Part shown: positions 1 to 6,629 of the stretch, in pieces
Layout: the number at the start of each line of letters is the position of its first letter
Numbering within the stretch: the first letter of the stretch is position 1
Assembly (NCBI GenBank): GCA_029979145.1
Contig: JAPOIC010000087.1
Coordinates: 1-7,884 of the forward strand
DNA: 7,884 nucleotides
Origin: Opitutaceae bacterium
GTDB lineage: Bacteria; Verrucomicrobiota; Verrucomicrobiia; Opitutales; Opitutaceae
Reading direction: 5' to 3'
Translations under genes and position numbers: made by a program
Notes under the pieces: generated by a model
Told to the model about the DNA's origin: nothing
The model's input: the letters and a program-made list of their open reading frames with translations, nothing else
Databases searched by the model: none

Positions 1-335
1 ACCGGCACCCCACCCGGCATCTGCACGATCGACAGGAGTGAATCCATGCCCTTGAGCGCGGCGGACTCCACTGGCACGCCCAGAACCGGCAACGGAGTCA
101 TCGACGCGGTCATGCCCGGCAAATGCGCCGCGCCACCGGCGCCCGCAATGATCACCTTGAGGCCGCGTTTGGCCGCACCCTGAGCATATGAAACCATCAG
201 TTTGGGCGTACGGTGGGCGCTGACCACGCGCTTTTCGTAAGCGATGCCCAGCCCCTCGAGCGTGGCCGCGGCGTGCTGCATGGTCTCCCAGTCCGAGGTG
301 CTGCCCATGATAATTCCGACCAATGGTTTTGCCAT
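1..335 (-). CDS. purE: PurE, N5-carboxyaminoimidazole ribonucleotide mutase (partial, 3' end beyond window)
   Basis: Converts N5-carboxyaminoimidazole ribonucleotide to 4-carboxy-aminoimidazole ribonucleotide in cytoplasmic de novo purine synthesis, normally working with PurK. About 111 of the usual ~160 residues are present; the C-terminus is lost at the left edge. Visible family motifs: GIIMGSTSDWETM (residues 7-19, substrate phosphate loop with Ser12 and Asp15), SAHRTP (39-44, with His41 matching the catalytic His45 of E. coli PurE), AGAGGAAHLPGM (64-75) and GMDSLLSIVQMPGG (96-109). I chose the ATG at 335-333 because the family starts only a few residues before the GIIMGS strand. In-frame ATGs at 344 and 347 and GTGs at 350 and 359 are alternatives, the GTG at 359 having an AGGAAG 10 bases upstream. 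It lies 49 bases downstream of the sigma-factor operon on the same strand, behind a strong hairpin, so it is probably a separate housekeeping unit. A downstream purK is expected but out of view. Confidence 0.95.
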   Translation of the reverse strand, partial: MAKPLVGIIMGSTSDWETMQHAAATLEGLGIAYEKRVVSAHRTPKLMVSYAQGAAKRGLKVIIAGAGGAAHLPGMTASMTPLPVLGVPVESAALKGMDSLLSIVQMPGGVP

Positions 336-384
336 GGGCGTCATCATCACGGCGCACACGCCGCTGTCACTTCCTAAAACAGGC

Positions 385-591
385 TCAGCCGGCGCGACCG
401 CCGAGGAGTCGCGCCGGCAGGAAGAGCAGCGCCCGGATCAACGCGAAGGAGGCGCCAATGACAATTCCGGCCAGCCGAAACGGCAGCGCGATCAGCCAGA
501 GCACGGGCAGCAGCACCGCGACAAGAAGCGCCAGTGGCCAACAGAGGACCAACAGGCCGCACCAGAGCAGAAAGGCAATCAACAGCGCCAT
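385..591 (-). CDS. Small hydrophobic two-helix membrane protein (68 aa), unknown function
   Basis: No family recognised. Almost the whole chain is hydrophobic: residues 1-36 (MALLIAFLLWCGLLVLCWPL onward) form one long or hairpin-like membrane segment with two Cys (11, 17), followed by a second segment at about 40-60 and a short basic tail (PARLLGGRAG). The ATG (591-589) is five bases after the TGA of the RDD-domain gene, with no Shine-Dalgarno motif, so translation is probably coupled to that gene. It is the last gene of the sigma / anti-sigma / RDD operon. Reasons to believe it is real: clean hydrophobic composition, tight spacing, and a stop codon directly next to a strong hairpin. Reason for doubt: GC-rich DNA easily yields Leu/Ala-rich spurious frames. 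A partner or stabilising subunit for the upstream membrane protein is a guess. Confidence 0.6.
   Translation of the reverse strand: MALLIAFLLWCGLLVLCWPLALLVAVLLPVLWLIALPFRLAGIVIGASFALIRALLFLPARLLGGRAG
388..418 (-). terminator. GC-rich hairpin at the end of the sigma-factor operon
   Basis: Perfect 11-bp inverted repeat, GCCGGCGCGAC (388-398) against GTCGCGCCGGC (408-418), with a 9-base loop (399-407). Read on the minus strand it covers the last ten codons of the 68-residue hydrophobic protein and stops one base before its TGA (387-385). It is followed by TGAGCCTGTTTTAGG, so a run of four T lies about eight bases after the stem. That is a weak U-tract for a textbook intrinsic terminator, but position and stem strength fit transcription ending, or being attenuated, before purE. 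Confidence 0.5.
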
Positions 592-596
592 GGCGA

Positions 597-2384
597 TCAG
601 AGCAGGGAAACGCCCTTCGGCACGCGGACGATGAAGGTGCCGGCGATCTTGTCATGCCAGCTCTGCTTCTCCTTGTCGAAGGCGACCCAGACGAAGCCCA
701 GCCCGACCACAACAAAGGAGAGGAAGGACGCCAGACAGCGGACTACGGCGACAAGCCAGTCCACCTGCCGGTCATCCACGCGCACCACTTTCAGGTTGAA
801 GACAATGCCGCCAATCGTCGTGCCACGCAGGGTCCACATCGCGACGTGATAAGCCGCAAGCCACAGCAGGAACAGGAATTCCGTGTGCGTCACGGCACCG
901 AGCACGGCGATCAGGATGACGTCCAAGGCGGTGGCAACCAAGCGGTGCCAGAACCCGGCCCGCGGGAGCGAGGTAACAGGGACGTCTGTCGCTACCGTGC
1001 CGACGTCAGCGGTAAACCCAGCGATCGGCGGCGTCGCCACCGGGGCCGGGCTCGCGGCCGCCGACTCTTTACGGGTGGTCAGGATCAGGGTGTAGATCAC
1101 GACGCCCAGGCCGACCATGCCCAGCACCTTCCAGAGGAAAAAGCCCAGGAACGGCACCGTGTAGAGCAGCAGGATGACCACGCCGCCCACGAGGGTGGCC
1201 ACCGCGATGTGGTTCATTGCCCCGCTGCCAAAGTAACGCGTGATGCGGCGACCGAGCCAGGCATGCACCACGGCTTTACCGAAGATTGTGCCGACAAAAA
1301 TGCCGATGGCCACAAACGGGATCAGGAAGATACCGATGCCCGTCGCGATCAGCAGCAGGATGAGCACGGGCGCCAGCAACACGCTCAAGAGCACCGCCAG
1401 CAGCGAATAGCCCGGGCGCTCCTCAAAGGTCTCCACACACTTTTCCACCCCACGGGGGAACAACAGCGCAAGGAAAACGTAGCCAAGAAATACGCCGATC
1501 GCGAGAGTCCAAGCCCAAGACATGTCCTTGCCGAAGGCCAGCGGACGGCCCAAGAGGGCGCAGCGGTAGAACCAAGCGCGGAGCCAATCCATGTTAGCGC
1601 CTTTGAAGACGTTGATTTCCTGGATGCTGCCGTTGACGACGGCACCCTCGTCCCGGCGTATCGAACCGAGGACCGTGACCACGTCGCCGTGCACGATCGA
1701 CTTCGGGCCCAACACCACATCGCCCACCACCGACACCGTGTCGCCTTCGACCTCGCCGTTGACCGTGGTGGTTCCGAGGATCGAAAGCACATCGTCGCCG
1801 GACCGGCCGTTCACCGTGGAACTGCCGAGCACGGACACCACGCCGCGCAGGCTCACGCCGTCGAGGGTCGAGTTGCCGCGCACCGAGACCAATTCGCGCA
1901 CGGTGCGACCGACGGGCACCGTGTGATCGCCAAATGGAAACTCTTCGGCCGGGCCACGCCGGCGACTGCTGTAGCCGACCACGACTCCGGAATCATCGGT
2001 CTCGTCCGTAGTCGACGTCTCAACGGACACCGTGATGCCGCCGACTGACGCAGTGGTTTCATCGGACTCGCCCTCCGCACTGTCGTCCAGTCGACGCAGG
2101 GCATCGTCCGCGGCCGGGGTCTCCGCCACAACCGGGGTCGTGTCCCCATCCTCGACGGCCGGCTCCGGTTCGGGTTCAGGCGCAGGCTCGGGGCCGTGGG
2201 CGACCGACGGCGCATCGGCCGGGGATTCCGGAGTTTCCGGGGCCTCTGGTGCTTCCGCCGGCGCTTCCGGCACGACAGAGGCATCAGGCGCGGCGGTCTG
2301 CGCCCGGGCCATGACTGCCAGGGTCACGGTGAGGCTCAGCGCGATCAGTGCGCTGACAAACAGGTTCTTGGTTCGAATGGTCAT
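597..2384 (-). CDS. Secreted beta-helix (bactofilin-like) / multi-pass membrane / RDD-domain protein, 595 aa
   Basis: Function unknown; domain order is clear. Residues 1-29 are a Sec signal peptide (basic start, hydrophobic 9-25, likely cut after ARA at 26-28). Residues 34-78 are a Pro/Glu/Ala-rich linker, 80-132 acidic. Residues about 158-256 hold a repeat whose cores V-S-V-x-G start at 166, 183, 200, 217 and 236, a spacing of 17, 17, 17 and 19, as in the right- or left-handed beta-helix rungs of polymer-forming (bactofilin-like) proteins. Membrane helices follow at about 291-311, 326-347, 349-370, 393-413 and 415-436. A Pro/Ala linker (441-456) leads to a typical RDD domain, about 475-590: RAGFWHRLVATALDV with Arg481 and Asp488, then WTLRGTTIGG, and DKEKQSWHDKIAGTFIV with Asp577. 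If the signal peptide is cleaved, the beta-helix is extracytoplasmic. Third gene of the sigma-factor operon, 12 bases after the anti-sigma-like gene. RDD domains are often found in transporters and envelope proteins, which does not fix the role here. Confidence 0.88.
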   Translation of the reverse strand: MTIRTKNLFVSALIALSLTVTLAVMARAQTAAPDASVVPEAPAEAPEAPETPESPADAPSVAHGPEPAPEPEPEPAVEDGDTTPVVAETPAADDALRRLDDSAEGESDETTASVGGITVSVETSTTDETDDSGVVVGYSSRRRGPAEEFPFGDHTVPVGRTVRELVSVRGNSTLDGVSLRGVVSVLGSSTVNGRSGDDVLSILGTTTVNGEVEGDTVSVVGDVVLGPKSIVHGDVVTVLGSIRRDEGAVVNGSIQEINVFKGANMDWLRAWFYRCALLGRPLAFGKDMSWAWTLAIGVFLGYVFLALLFPRGVEKCVETFEERPGYSLLAVLLSVLLAPVLILLLIATGIGIFLIPFVAIGIFVGTIFGKAVVHAWLGRRITRYFGSGAMNHIAVATLVGGVVILLLYTVPFLGFFLWKVLGMVGLGVVIYTLILTTRKESAAASPAPVATPPIAGFTADVGTVATDVPVTSLPRAGFWHRLVATALDVILIAVLGAVTHTEFLFLLWLAAYHVAMWTLRGTTIGGIVFNLKVVRVDDRQVDWLVAVVRCLASFLSFVVVGLGFVWVAFDKEKQSWHDKIAGTFIVRVPKGVSLL

Positions 2385-2396
2385 GGATGGACGGGG

Positions 2397-2852
2397 TTAA
2401 CGGTGGTGGAAAAAGGTGCGGTAAGCCGCAGCGCCAAGGCCGACCAGCGTGGCATACATCGCGGCGAGGAACGCCAAGCCGCCATACAGCCAGAGCGGCG
2501 GGATCCCGCGGAAGACGGCCGCGCAAGCCTCGCCCAGGCTCGCGAGCACGAGTCGCGCATGGCGGAGGTTGCTCATTGCGCTGGTCCACGGCGAGGCGGC
2601 CTCGACCTCGGCGCCGGTGCGAAACACCAGGGTGACGAGGATCGCGGCGATCACGCCGCTGAGGAGAAGGAACACCGCCTGCGCGGCGTGCGGCCAGTGC
2701 GCGAACGACTGACGCCACCACGGCAGGGATTGCCGGGCCTCGATGGCGGCCAGCACGCGCAGCTCCAGGGAGCGCGGGGCGCGGCGTTCGGGCAGCGAGC
2801 GCAGCGTCCGGTGGATCAGCTTTTCAAATTCTTCGGAGTCGGGACGTGGCAT
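2397..2852 (-). CDS. Anti-sigma-factor-like two-helix membrane protein (151 aa)
   Basis: Probably the membrane-bound regulator of the ECF sigma factor encoded just upstream. The call rests mainly on position: its ATG (2852-2850) is five bases after the sigma-factor TGA. Residues 1-50 are a soluble, charged N-terminal segment (FEKLIHRTLRSLPERRAPRS, residues 9-28, then a helical ELRVLAAIEARQ), the part expected to hold the sigma factor. Membrane helices lie at about 56-78 and 118-144, with a possible amphipathic helix at 92-113 between them. If the N-terminus is cytoplasmic, both ends are inside and the 79-117 loop is outside and could be the sensor. The HxxxCxxC zinc motif of ZAS anti-sigma factors is absent; the only Cys is Cys110. 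The short Pro-Arg-rich 'LPERRAPRSLELRVL' stretch resembles anti-sigma-like proteins I recall from Opitutaceae, but I cannot confirm a family. Confidence 0.72.
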   Translation of the reverse strand: MPRPDSEEFEKLIHRTLRSLPERRAPRSLELRVLAAIEARQSLPWWRQSFAHWPHAAQAVFLLLSGVIAAILVTLVFRTGAEVEAASPWTSAMSNLRHARLVLASLGEACAAVFRGIPPLWLYGGLAFLAAMYATLVGLGAAAYRTFFHHR

Positions 2853-2857
2853 GGGGA

Positions 2858-3454
2858 TCAGGCGTTGAATTTTTCGTGGGTGGCACCGCTTCGCATCAGC
2901 ACTTGGGCAAGCGCGGCGCGGGCGCGAAGGATGTCGGTCTTCACCTTGCTGAGTGAAACGCGGAGTTTCTTCGCGATCTCGTCGTAAGGCATGTCTTCAA
3001 AGTGGAACAGGACCAGCGGCACGCGCTGGTGTTCGGGCAGCTTCTCGAGGGCCTGCTGGAGCCACTCGCGGTGTTCCTCGGAATCGATGCCGCCAAAAAA
3101 CTCGTCCGGGGCGGCGAACTCCACCTCGCGGTCCTCGTCGCCGGAATCGTCTTGGCGCTTGAACTCGGAGAAGAATTTCCACCGGTTGCGGTAACGGGTC
3201 AGGTGATTGAGGGAGAGGTTGGTGGTCACCGTCTTGAGCCAGCCACCGGCGCTCGGGCTGGTCTGCAGGTTGTCAAAATGCTCATACGCTTTGAGAAAAA
3301 CTTCCTGGGAAATGTCCTCCGCCTGCGCCTCGTTGCCAACGAGGCGGATCGCCGTGGAGAAGACCATATTCTGATAATTGCGCATAAACGTGGTAAAGTC
3401 GGTCGGGGCAATCATCCCCTCTGGGTTCGTTCGCACTGGAGTTTCATCGTTCAT
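2858..3454 (-). CDS. ECF-type RNA polymerase sigma factor (sigma-70 family), 198 aa
   Basis: Directs RNA polymerase to a specific promoter set. Region 2 covers about residues 19-90: core-binding helices FMRNYQNMVFSTAIRLVGNE, then AEDISQEVFLKAYEHF (45-60) and GGWLKTVTTNLSLNHLTRYR (70-89) for -10 recognition. An acidic linker (102-131, DDSGDEDREVEF and more) is rather long. Region 4 covers about 133-185, with LEKLPEHQRVPLVLFHFEDM (137-155) and the helix-turn-helix MPYDEIAKKLRVSLSKVKTDILRARAAL broadly at 155-182. No extra C-terminal domain. I start at the ATG at 3454-3452, which has AAGGAG ten bases upstream; a TTG two codons earlier (3460) would leave only four bases after AAGGAG. First gene of the four-gene operon; such sigma factors commonly activate their own operon, but I could not identify a matching promoter in the upstream region. 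Divergent from putA. Confidence 0.93.
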   Translation of the reverse strand: MNDETPVRTNPEGMIAPTDFTTFMRNYQNMVFSTAIRLVGNEAQAEDISQEVFLKAYEHFDNLQTSPSAGGWLKTVTTNLSLNHLTRYRNRWKFFSEFKRQDDSGDEDREVEFAAPDEFFGGIDSEEHREWLQQALEKLPEHQRVPLVLFHFEDMPYDEIAKKLRVSLSKVKTDILRARAALAQVLMRSGATHEKFNA

Positions 3455-3640
3455 GCCCAAAACACTCCTTCGGCGCCAAAGTCGCAGAAATGTGCATGGC
3501 AGGCTTTCCGCCTCGGGCCAAGCCTCCAGCGCCGGGCTTACTCCCGGCCATTAGCGGGCTTACAATTTACGCCGCCCCCCTCCGCTCCCTTGCCAAACCG
3601 CACCGCCCAAGGGATTGTGTCATAAATTGTCATAAGCCCC
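3455..3640. promoter_or_regulatory. Divergent intergenic region between sigma-factor operon and putA
   Basis: 186 bases that must hold the promoters of both divergent units. Visible structure: direct repeat GGGCTTAC at 3534-3541 and 3556-3563 (22-bp offset); hairpin GCCGGG (3531-3536) / CCCGGC (3543-3548) with a 6-base loop; direct repeat TGTCATAA at 3618-3625 and 3628-3635 (10-bp offset); inverted pair ACAATTTA (3562-3569) / TAAATTGT (3623-3630). AAGGAG for the sigma gene is at 3465-3470 (minus strand). I found no convincing -35/-10 pair for sigma-70 on either strand and no clear ECF-type promoter. No small ORF here is persuasive. Confidence 0.6.
3618..3635 (+). repeat. Tandem TGTCATAA pair directly upstream of putA
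   Basis: Two exact copies of TGTCATAA (3618-3625, 3628-3635) offset by 10 bp, about one helical turn, ending five bases before the putA ATG. This is an AT-rich island in GC-rich surroundings. Each copy also reads as an extended -10 (TGn followed by CATAA-), which would give putA a very short leader or none, in keeping with the missing Shine-Dalgarno motif. Alternatively they are two half-sites of a regulator acting on putA. Both readings are inference. Confidence 0.4.
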
Positions 3641-6622
3641 ATGTCCTCTTTCCTGCCCCCCGACCCCGCCATCGACGCCGCCATTCGCGCCAAGGGTGAA
3701 CAGCTTTTCGCCCTCATGGACCAGCAGCCGCCCCCGGCGCTGTTCTCCAAGAAAGGCGCCTACGCGCGCTTGATGGAGTGGTCGATGAAGGACCCCGCGT
3801 TCAAGACCCAGCTCTTCCGCTTCGTCGACGTGCTCCCGTCGCTCGACTCTTCCGCCGAGATCGTCCGCCACCTGCAGGAATACCTCGGCGAACAGGCCGT
3901 CGCGCTCAACCCCGCGCTCAAGGCCGGCCTCGCCGCCTCATCGTTCACGCCCGCGCTCGTGGCCACGCCGGTCAAGGCGCAGATCGTCGACATGGCCGGC
4001 CAGTTCGTCGCCGGCGAATCGGGCGAGGATCTGATCAAGCAGATCAAGAAGAACGCCAAGCTCGGCCTCGCCACCACCATCGACCTGCTCGGCGAGACCG
4101 TCGTCAACGACGCCGAGGCCGACGAGTTCCTTCGCCGCAACCTCGAGATCCTCGACTCGGTCTCGAAGCACTTCGCGAAGGATCCGGAGCCGTGCTTCTC
4201 CGACCTCGGCCCGCGCGGACCGCTGCCGCGGCTCAACCTTTCGGTCAAGGTCTCCGCGCTCACGCCCGACATCAACCCGGCCGACCCGGAGAACTCGCTC
4301 GTCGCGCTCAAGGAGCGCTTCCGCCCAATCCTCCGCCGTGCGGCCGAGGTCGGCGCGCTGATCAACTTCGACATGGAGAGCTACAAGCTGAAGGACCTCA
4401 CGCTCGCGCTCTTCAAGTCGATCTTCGAGGAGCCGGAGTTCCGCGCGCAGCCCGCCATCGGCATCGCCATCCAGGCCTACCTGCGCGACTGCGAGTCGGA
4501 CTTGCACGACCTCGTCGCCTGGGCGCGGAAGCACAACCGCCCGCTCAGCGTCCGCCTCGTCAAGGGCGCCTACTGGGACTACGAGACCATCCTCTCCCAA
4601 CAGCGCGAGTGGCCGGCGCCGGTCTGGCAGAAGAAGCCCGAGTCCGACGCCAACTACGAGAAGCTCACGCGCTTCCTCCTCGAGAACATCGACATCGTCA
4701 CGCCCAACTTCGCCTCGCACAACGTCCGCTCCTGCGCCCACGCCATCGTGCAGGCCGAGCTGCTCGGCATCGACCCGCGCGCCTACGAGTTCCAGGCGCT
4801 CTACGGCATGGCCGACGAGCTGAAGGCCGCGCTGCGCCAGTCCGGCCACCGCGTCCGCGAATACTGCGCCATCGGCGAACTCCTTCCCGGCATGGCCTAC
4901 CTCGTCCGCCGCCTGCTCGAGAACACATCCAACGAGGGCTTCCTGCGGATCAAGAACATGGGCGAGGCCACCAAGGACCAGCTGCTCGGCAACCCCGCCA
5001 ACGCCATCGCCGCCGCCCCCGAGCCGCTCGCGCCGAAGCCGCGACCCGCCGGCGCGTTCGTCAACGCCGCCAACACCGACTTCTCCCAAGCCGTGAGCCG
5101 CGAGAAACAGCGAGCCGCGCTCACCGCCTACGCCACTCAGCTAGGCAAAAAGTGGCCGCTCGTCATCGGCGGGAAGAAGATCACCGACCGCGAATACGTT
5201 CCTTCCGTCAATCCGACGAAACCAGCGCAGGTCATCGGCTCATGGGCGCGCGCCACGGTGGCCGATGCCGATGCCGCGATCGCCGCCGCGCAGGCCGCAT
5301 TCCCGAAATGGCGCGCCACGCCGGTCGACGACCGCGCAAAGCTGCTTGAGCGCGCCGCCGATCTGATGGAAGCGCGCCGAATGGAGCTAAACTCGCTCCT
5401 AATCCTCGAAGCTGGCAAACCCTGGGTCGAGGCCGACGCCGACATCTCCGAAGCGGTCGACTTCTGCCGCTTCTACGCCATTGAGATGCGCAAGCTCGCC
5501 AAGCCCGTTGTGGCGCAACCCGTGCCCGGCGAGAAATGCCTGCAGTTGTGGACGCCGCGCGGCGTCGGCGTCGCGATCGCGCCATGGAACTTCCCACTCG
5601 CGATTCTCACCGGCCTCGTCGTCGCGCCGCTCGTAGCGGGCAACACGATGATCATGAAACCCGCCGAGCAGACGTCGGTCATCGGCGCGGTGCTGATGGA
5701 CATTCTCGCCGAGGCGGGCGTTCCGGCAGGCGTGGTCAACTTCCTCCCGGGCTACGGCGAAGATGTCGGCGCGCACCTGACCGGGCACCGAGATGTGGAC
5801 TTCGTCGCCTTCACCGGCTCGCGCGCCGTCGGGTGCCGGATCTGGGAGGCCGCCGGACGGACGCAGCCCGGCCAGGCCAATCTCAAAAAGGTCGTCTGCG
5901 AGATGGGCGGAAAGAACGCGCTCATCATCGACAACGACGCCGACCTCGACGAGGCGATCCCTGCCGCGCTCTACAGCGCATTCGGTTTCAGCGGCCAGAA
6001 ATGCTCCGCGCTCTCGCGGCTGATCGTCCTCGACGCCGTCTACGACCACTTCGTCGAACGTTTCGTATCGGCCTGCGGTTCCTATCCCGTCGGCGACCCA
6101 GCGCTGCCGGGCACGCTCGTTGGGCCGGTGATCGATGCCGAGGCGCAGAAGAAGATCCTCGGCCTGATCGAGTCCGGGAAGAAGGAGGCCAAGCTCGCTT
6201 GGCAAGGCGAGGCGCCGGCGGACGGGTTTTTCGTGCCGCCAACCGTCTTCGTTAATGTGAAACCGGAGCACGCCATCGCTCGCGAGGAGATCTTCGGGCC
6301 AGTCGTCGCCATCCTGCGCGCGAAGAACCTCGACGAGGCGATCGCGATGGTGAACGGCACCGATTATGCGCTGACCGGCGGCCTGTTCTCGCGCAGCCCG
6401 CGCGCCCTCGAGCGCGCGCAGGCGGAGCTGCTCGTCGGCAACCTCTATCTCAACCGCGGCATCACCGGCGCCATCGTCGAGCGGCATCCGTTCGGCGGCT
6501 TCAAAATGTCCGGCGGCGGCACGAAGGCCGGCGGCAAGGAATACCTGCACAACTTCCTTTTCCCGCGTGTGATCGTGGAAAACGTGATGCGCCGAGGATT
6601 CACCCCGCCCGACGAAACCTAA
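3641..6622 (+). CDS. putA: Bifunctional proline dehydrogenase / L-glutamate-gamma-semialdehyde dehydrogenase (PutA), 993 aa
   Basis: Oxidises proline to glutamate: an FAD-dependent proline dehydrogenase makes pyrroline-5-carboxylate, whose hydrolysed form is oxidised with NAD+ by the aldehyde dehydrogenase half of the same chain. Residues 1-135 are the helical arm region (MEWSMKDPAFKTQLFRFVDV, 45-64). The PRODH barrel spans about 136-455: RLNLSVKVSALTP (197-209), RLVKGAYWDYE (305-315, Lys308 near FAD) and YLVRRLLENTSNEGF (420-434, Arg423 and Arg424 for the proline carboxylate). After a Pro/Ala linker (455-480) the ALDH half runs from about 505 to 980: APWNFP (647-652, Asn650), MKPAEQT (672-678), FTGSRAVG (724-731), CEMGGKN (753-759, Glu754), GQKCSA with nucleophile Cys788, and EEIFGPV (882-888). 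It lacks the N-terminal ribbon-helix-helix of trifunctional PutA and the extra C-terminal domain of long forms, so it is the short bifunctional type and cannot repress its own gene. No Shine-Dalgarno motif is seen. Lysine codon use changes near residue 480. Confidence 0.97.
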   Translation: MSSFLPPDPAIDAAIRAKGEQLFALMDQQPPPALFSKKGAYARLMEWSMKDPAFKTQLFRFVDVLPSLDSSAEIVRHLQEYLGEQAVALNPALKAGLAASSFTPALVATPVKAQIVDMAGQFVAGESGEDLIKQIKKNAKLGLATTIDLLGETVVNDAEADEFLRRNLEILDSVSKHFAKDPEPCFSDLGPRGPLPRLNLSVKVSALTPDINPADPENSLVALKERFRPILRRAAEVGALINFDMESYKLKDLTLALFKSIFEEPEFRAQPAIGIAIQAYLRDCESDLHDLVAWARKHNRPLSVRLVKGAYWDYETILSQQREWPAPVWQKKPESDANYEKLTRFLLENIDIVTPNFASHNVRSCAHAIVQAELLGIDPRAYEFQALYGMADELKAALRQSGHRVREYCAIGELLPGMAYLVRRLLENTSNEGFLRIKNMGEATKDQLLGNPANAIAAAPEPLAPKPRPAGAFVNAANTDFSQAVSREKQRAALTAYATQLGKKWPLVIGGKKITDREYVPSVNPTKPAQVIGSWARATVADADAAIAAAQAAFPKWRATPVDDRAKLLERAADLMEARRMELNSLLILEAGKPWVEADADISEAVDFCRFYAIEMRKLAKPVVAQPVPGEKCLQLWTPRGVGVAIAPWNFPLAILTGLVVAPLVAGNTMIMKPAEQTSVIGAVLMDILAEAGVPAGVVNFLPGYGEDVGAHLTGHRDVDFVAFTGSRAVGCRIWEAAGRTQPGQANLKKVVCEMGGKNALIIDNDADLDEAIPAALYSAFGFSGQKCSALSRLIVLDAVYDHFVERFVSACGSYPVGDPALPGTLVGPVIDAEAQKKILGLIESGKKEAKLAWQGEAPADGFFVPPTVFVNVKPEHAIAREEIFGPVVAILRAKNLDEAIAMVNGTDYALTGGLFSRSPRALERAQAELLVGNLYLNRGITGAIVERHPFGGFKMSGGGTKAGGKEYLHNFLFPRVIVENVMRRGFTPPDET

Positions 6623-6629
6623 GCGCCTG

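Noticed and set aside
534..2048. 504-codon open frame on the plus strand opposite the RDD gene
   Set aside because: Composition is rich in His, Gln, Asp and Arg with no domain, as expected of an antisense shadow in GC-rich DNA; the opposite strand encodes recognisable signal peptide, repeat and RDD domain.
2160..2290. Repetitive Pro/Glu/Ala codons as a possible tandem DNA repeat
   Set aside because: Low-complexity linker encoding short PE/AP runs without an exact repeating unit long enough to call a tandem repeat.
3455..3460. TTG start giving the sigma factor two extra residues
   Set aside because: The AAGGAG would be only four bases from TTG; the ATG at 3454 is the commoner start type with acceptable spacing.
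3590..3620. TTGCCA at 3590-3595 as a sigma-70 -35 element for putA
   Set aside because: No acceptable -10 hexamer is found 16-19 bases downstream.
3002..3625. 207-codon plus-strand frame opposite the sigma factor and running into the intergenic region
   Set aside because: Overlaps a clear ECF sigma gene on the other strand and has no recognisable domain of its own.
3938..5089. 383-codon open frame on the minus strand opposite the putA PRODH half
   Set aside because: Leu/Val/Glu/Asp/Arg-biased low-information sequence typical of antisense to GC-rich genes; PRODH motifs are on the other strand.
3778..5349. 523-codon plus-strand frame overlapping putA in another frame
   Set aside because: Arg/Pro/His-rich, no recognisable domain, fully inside putA; a frame-shifted shadow.
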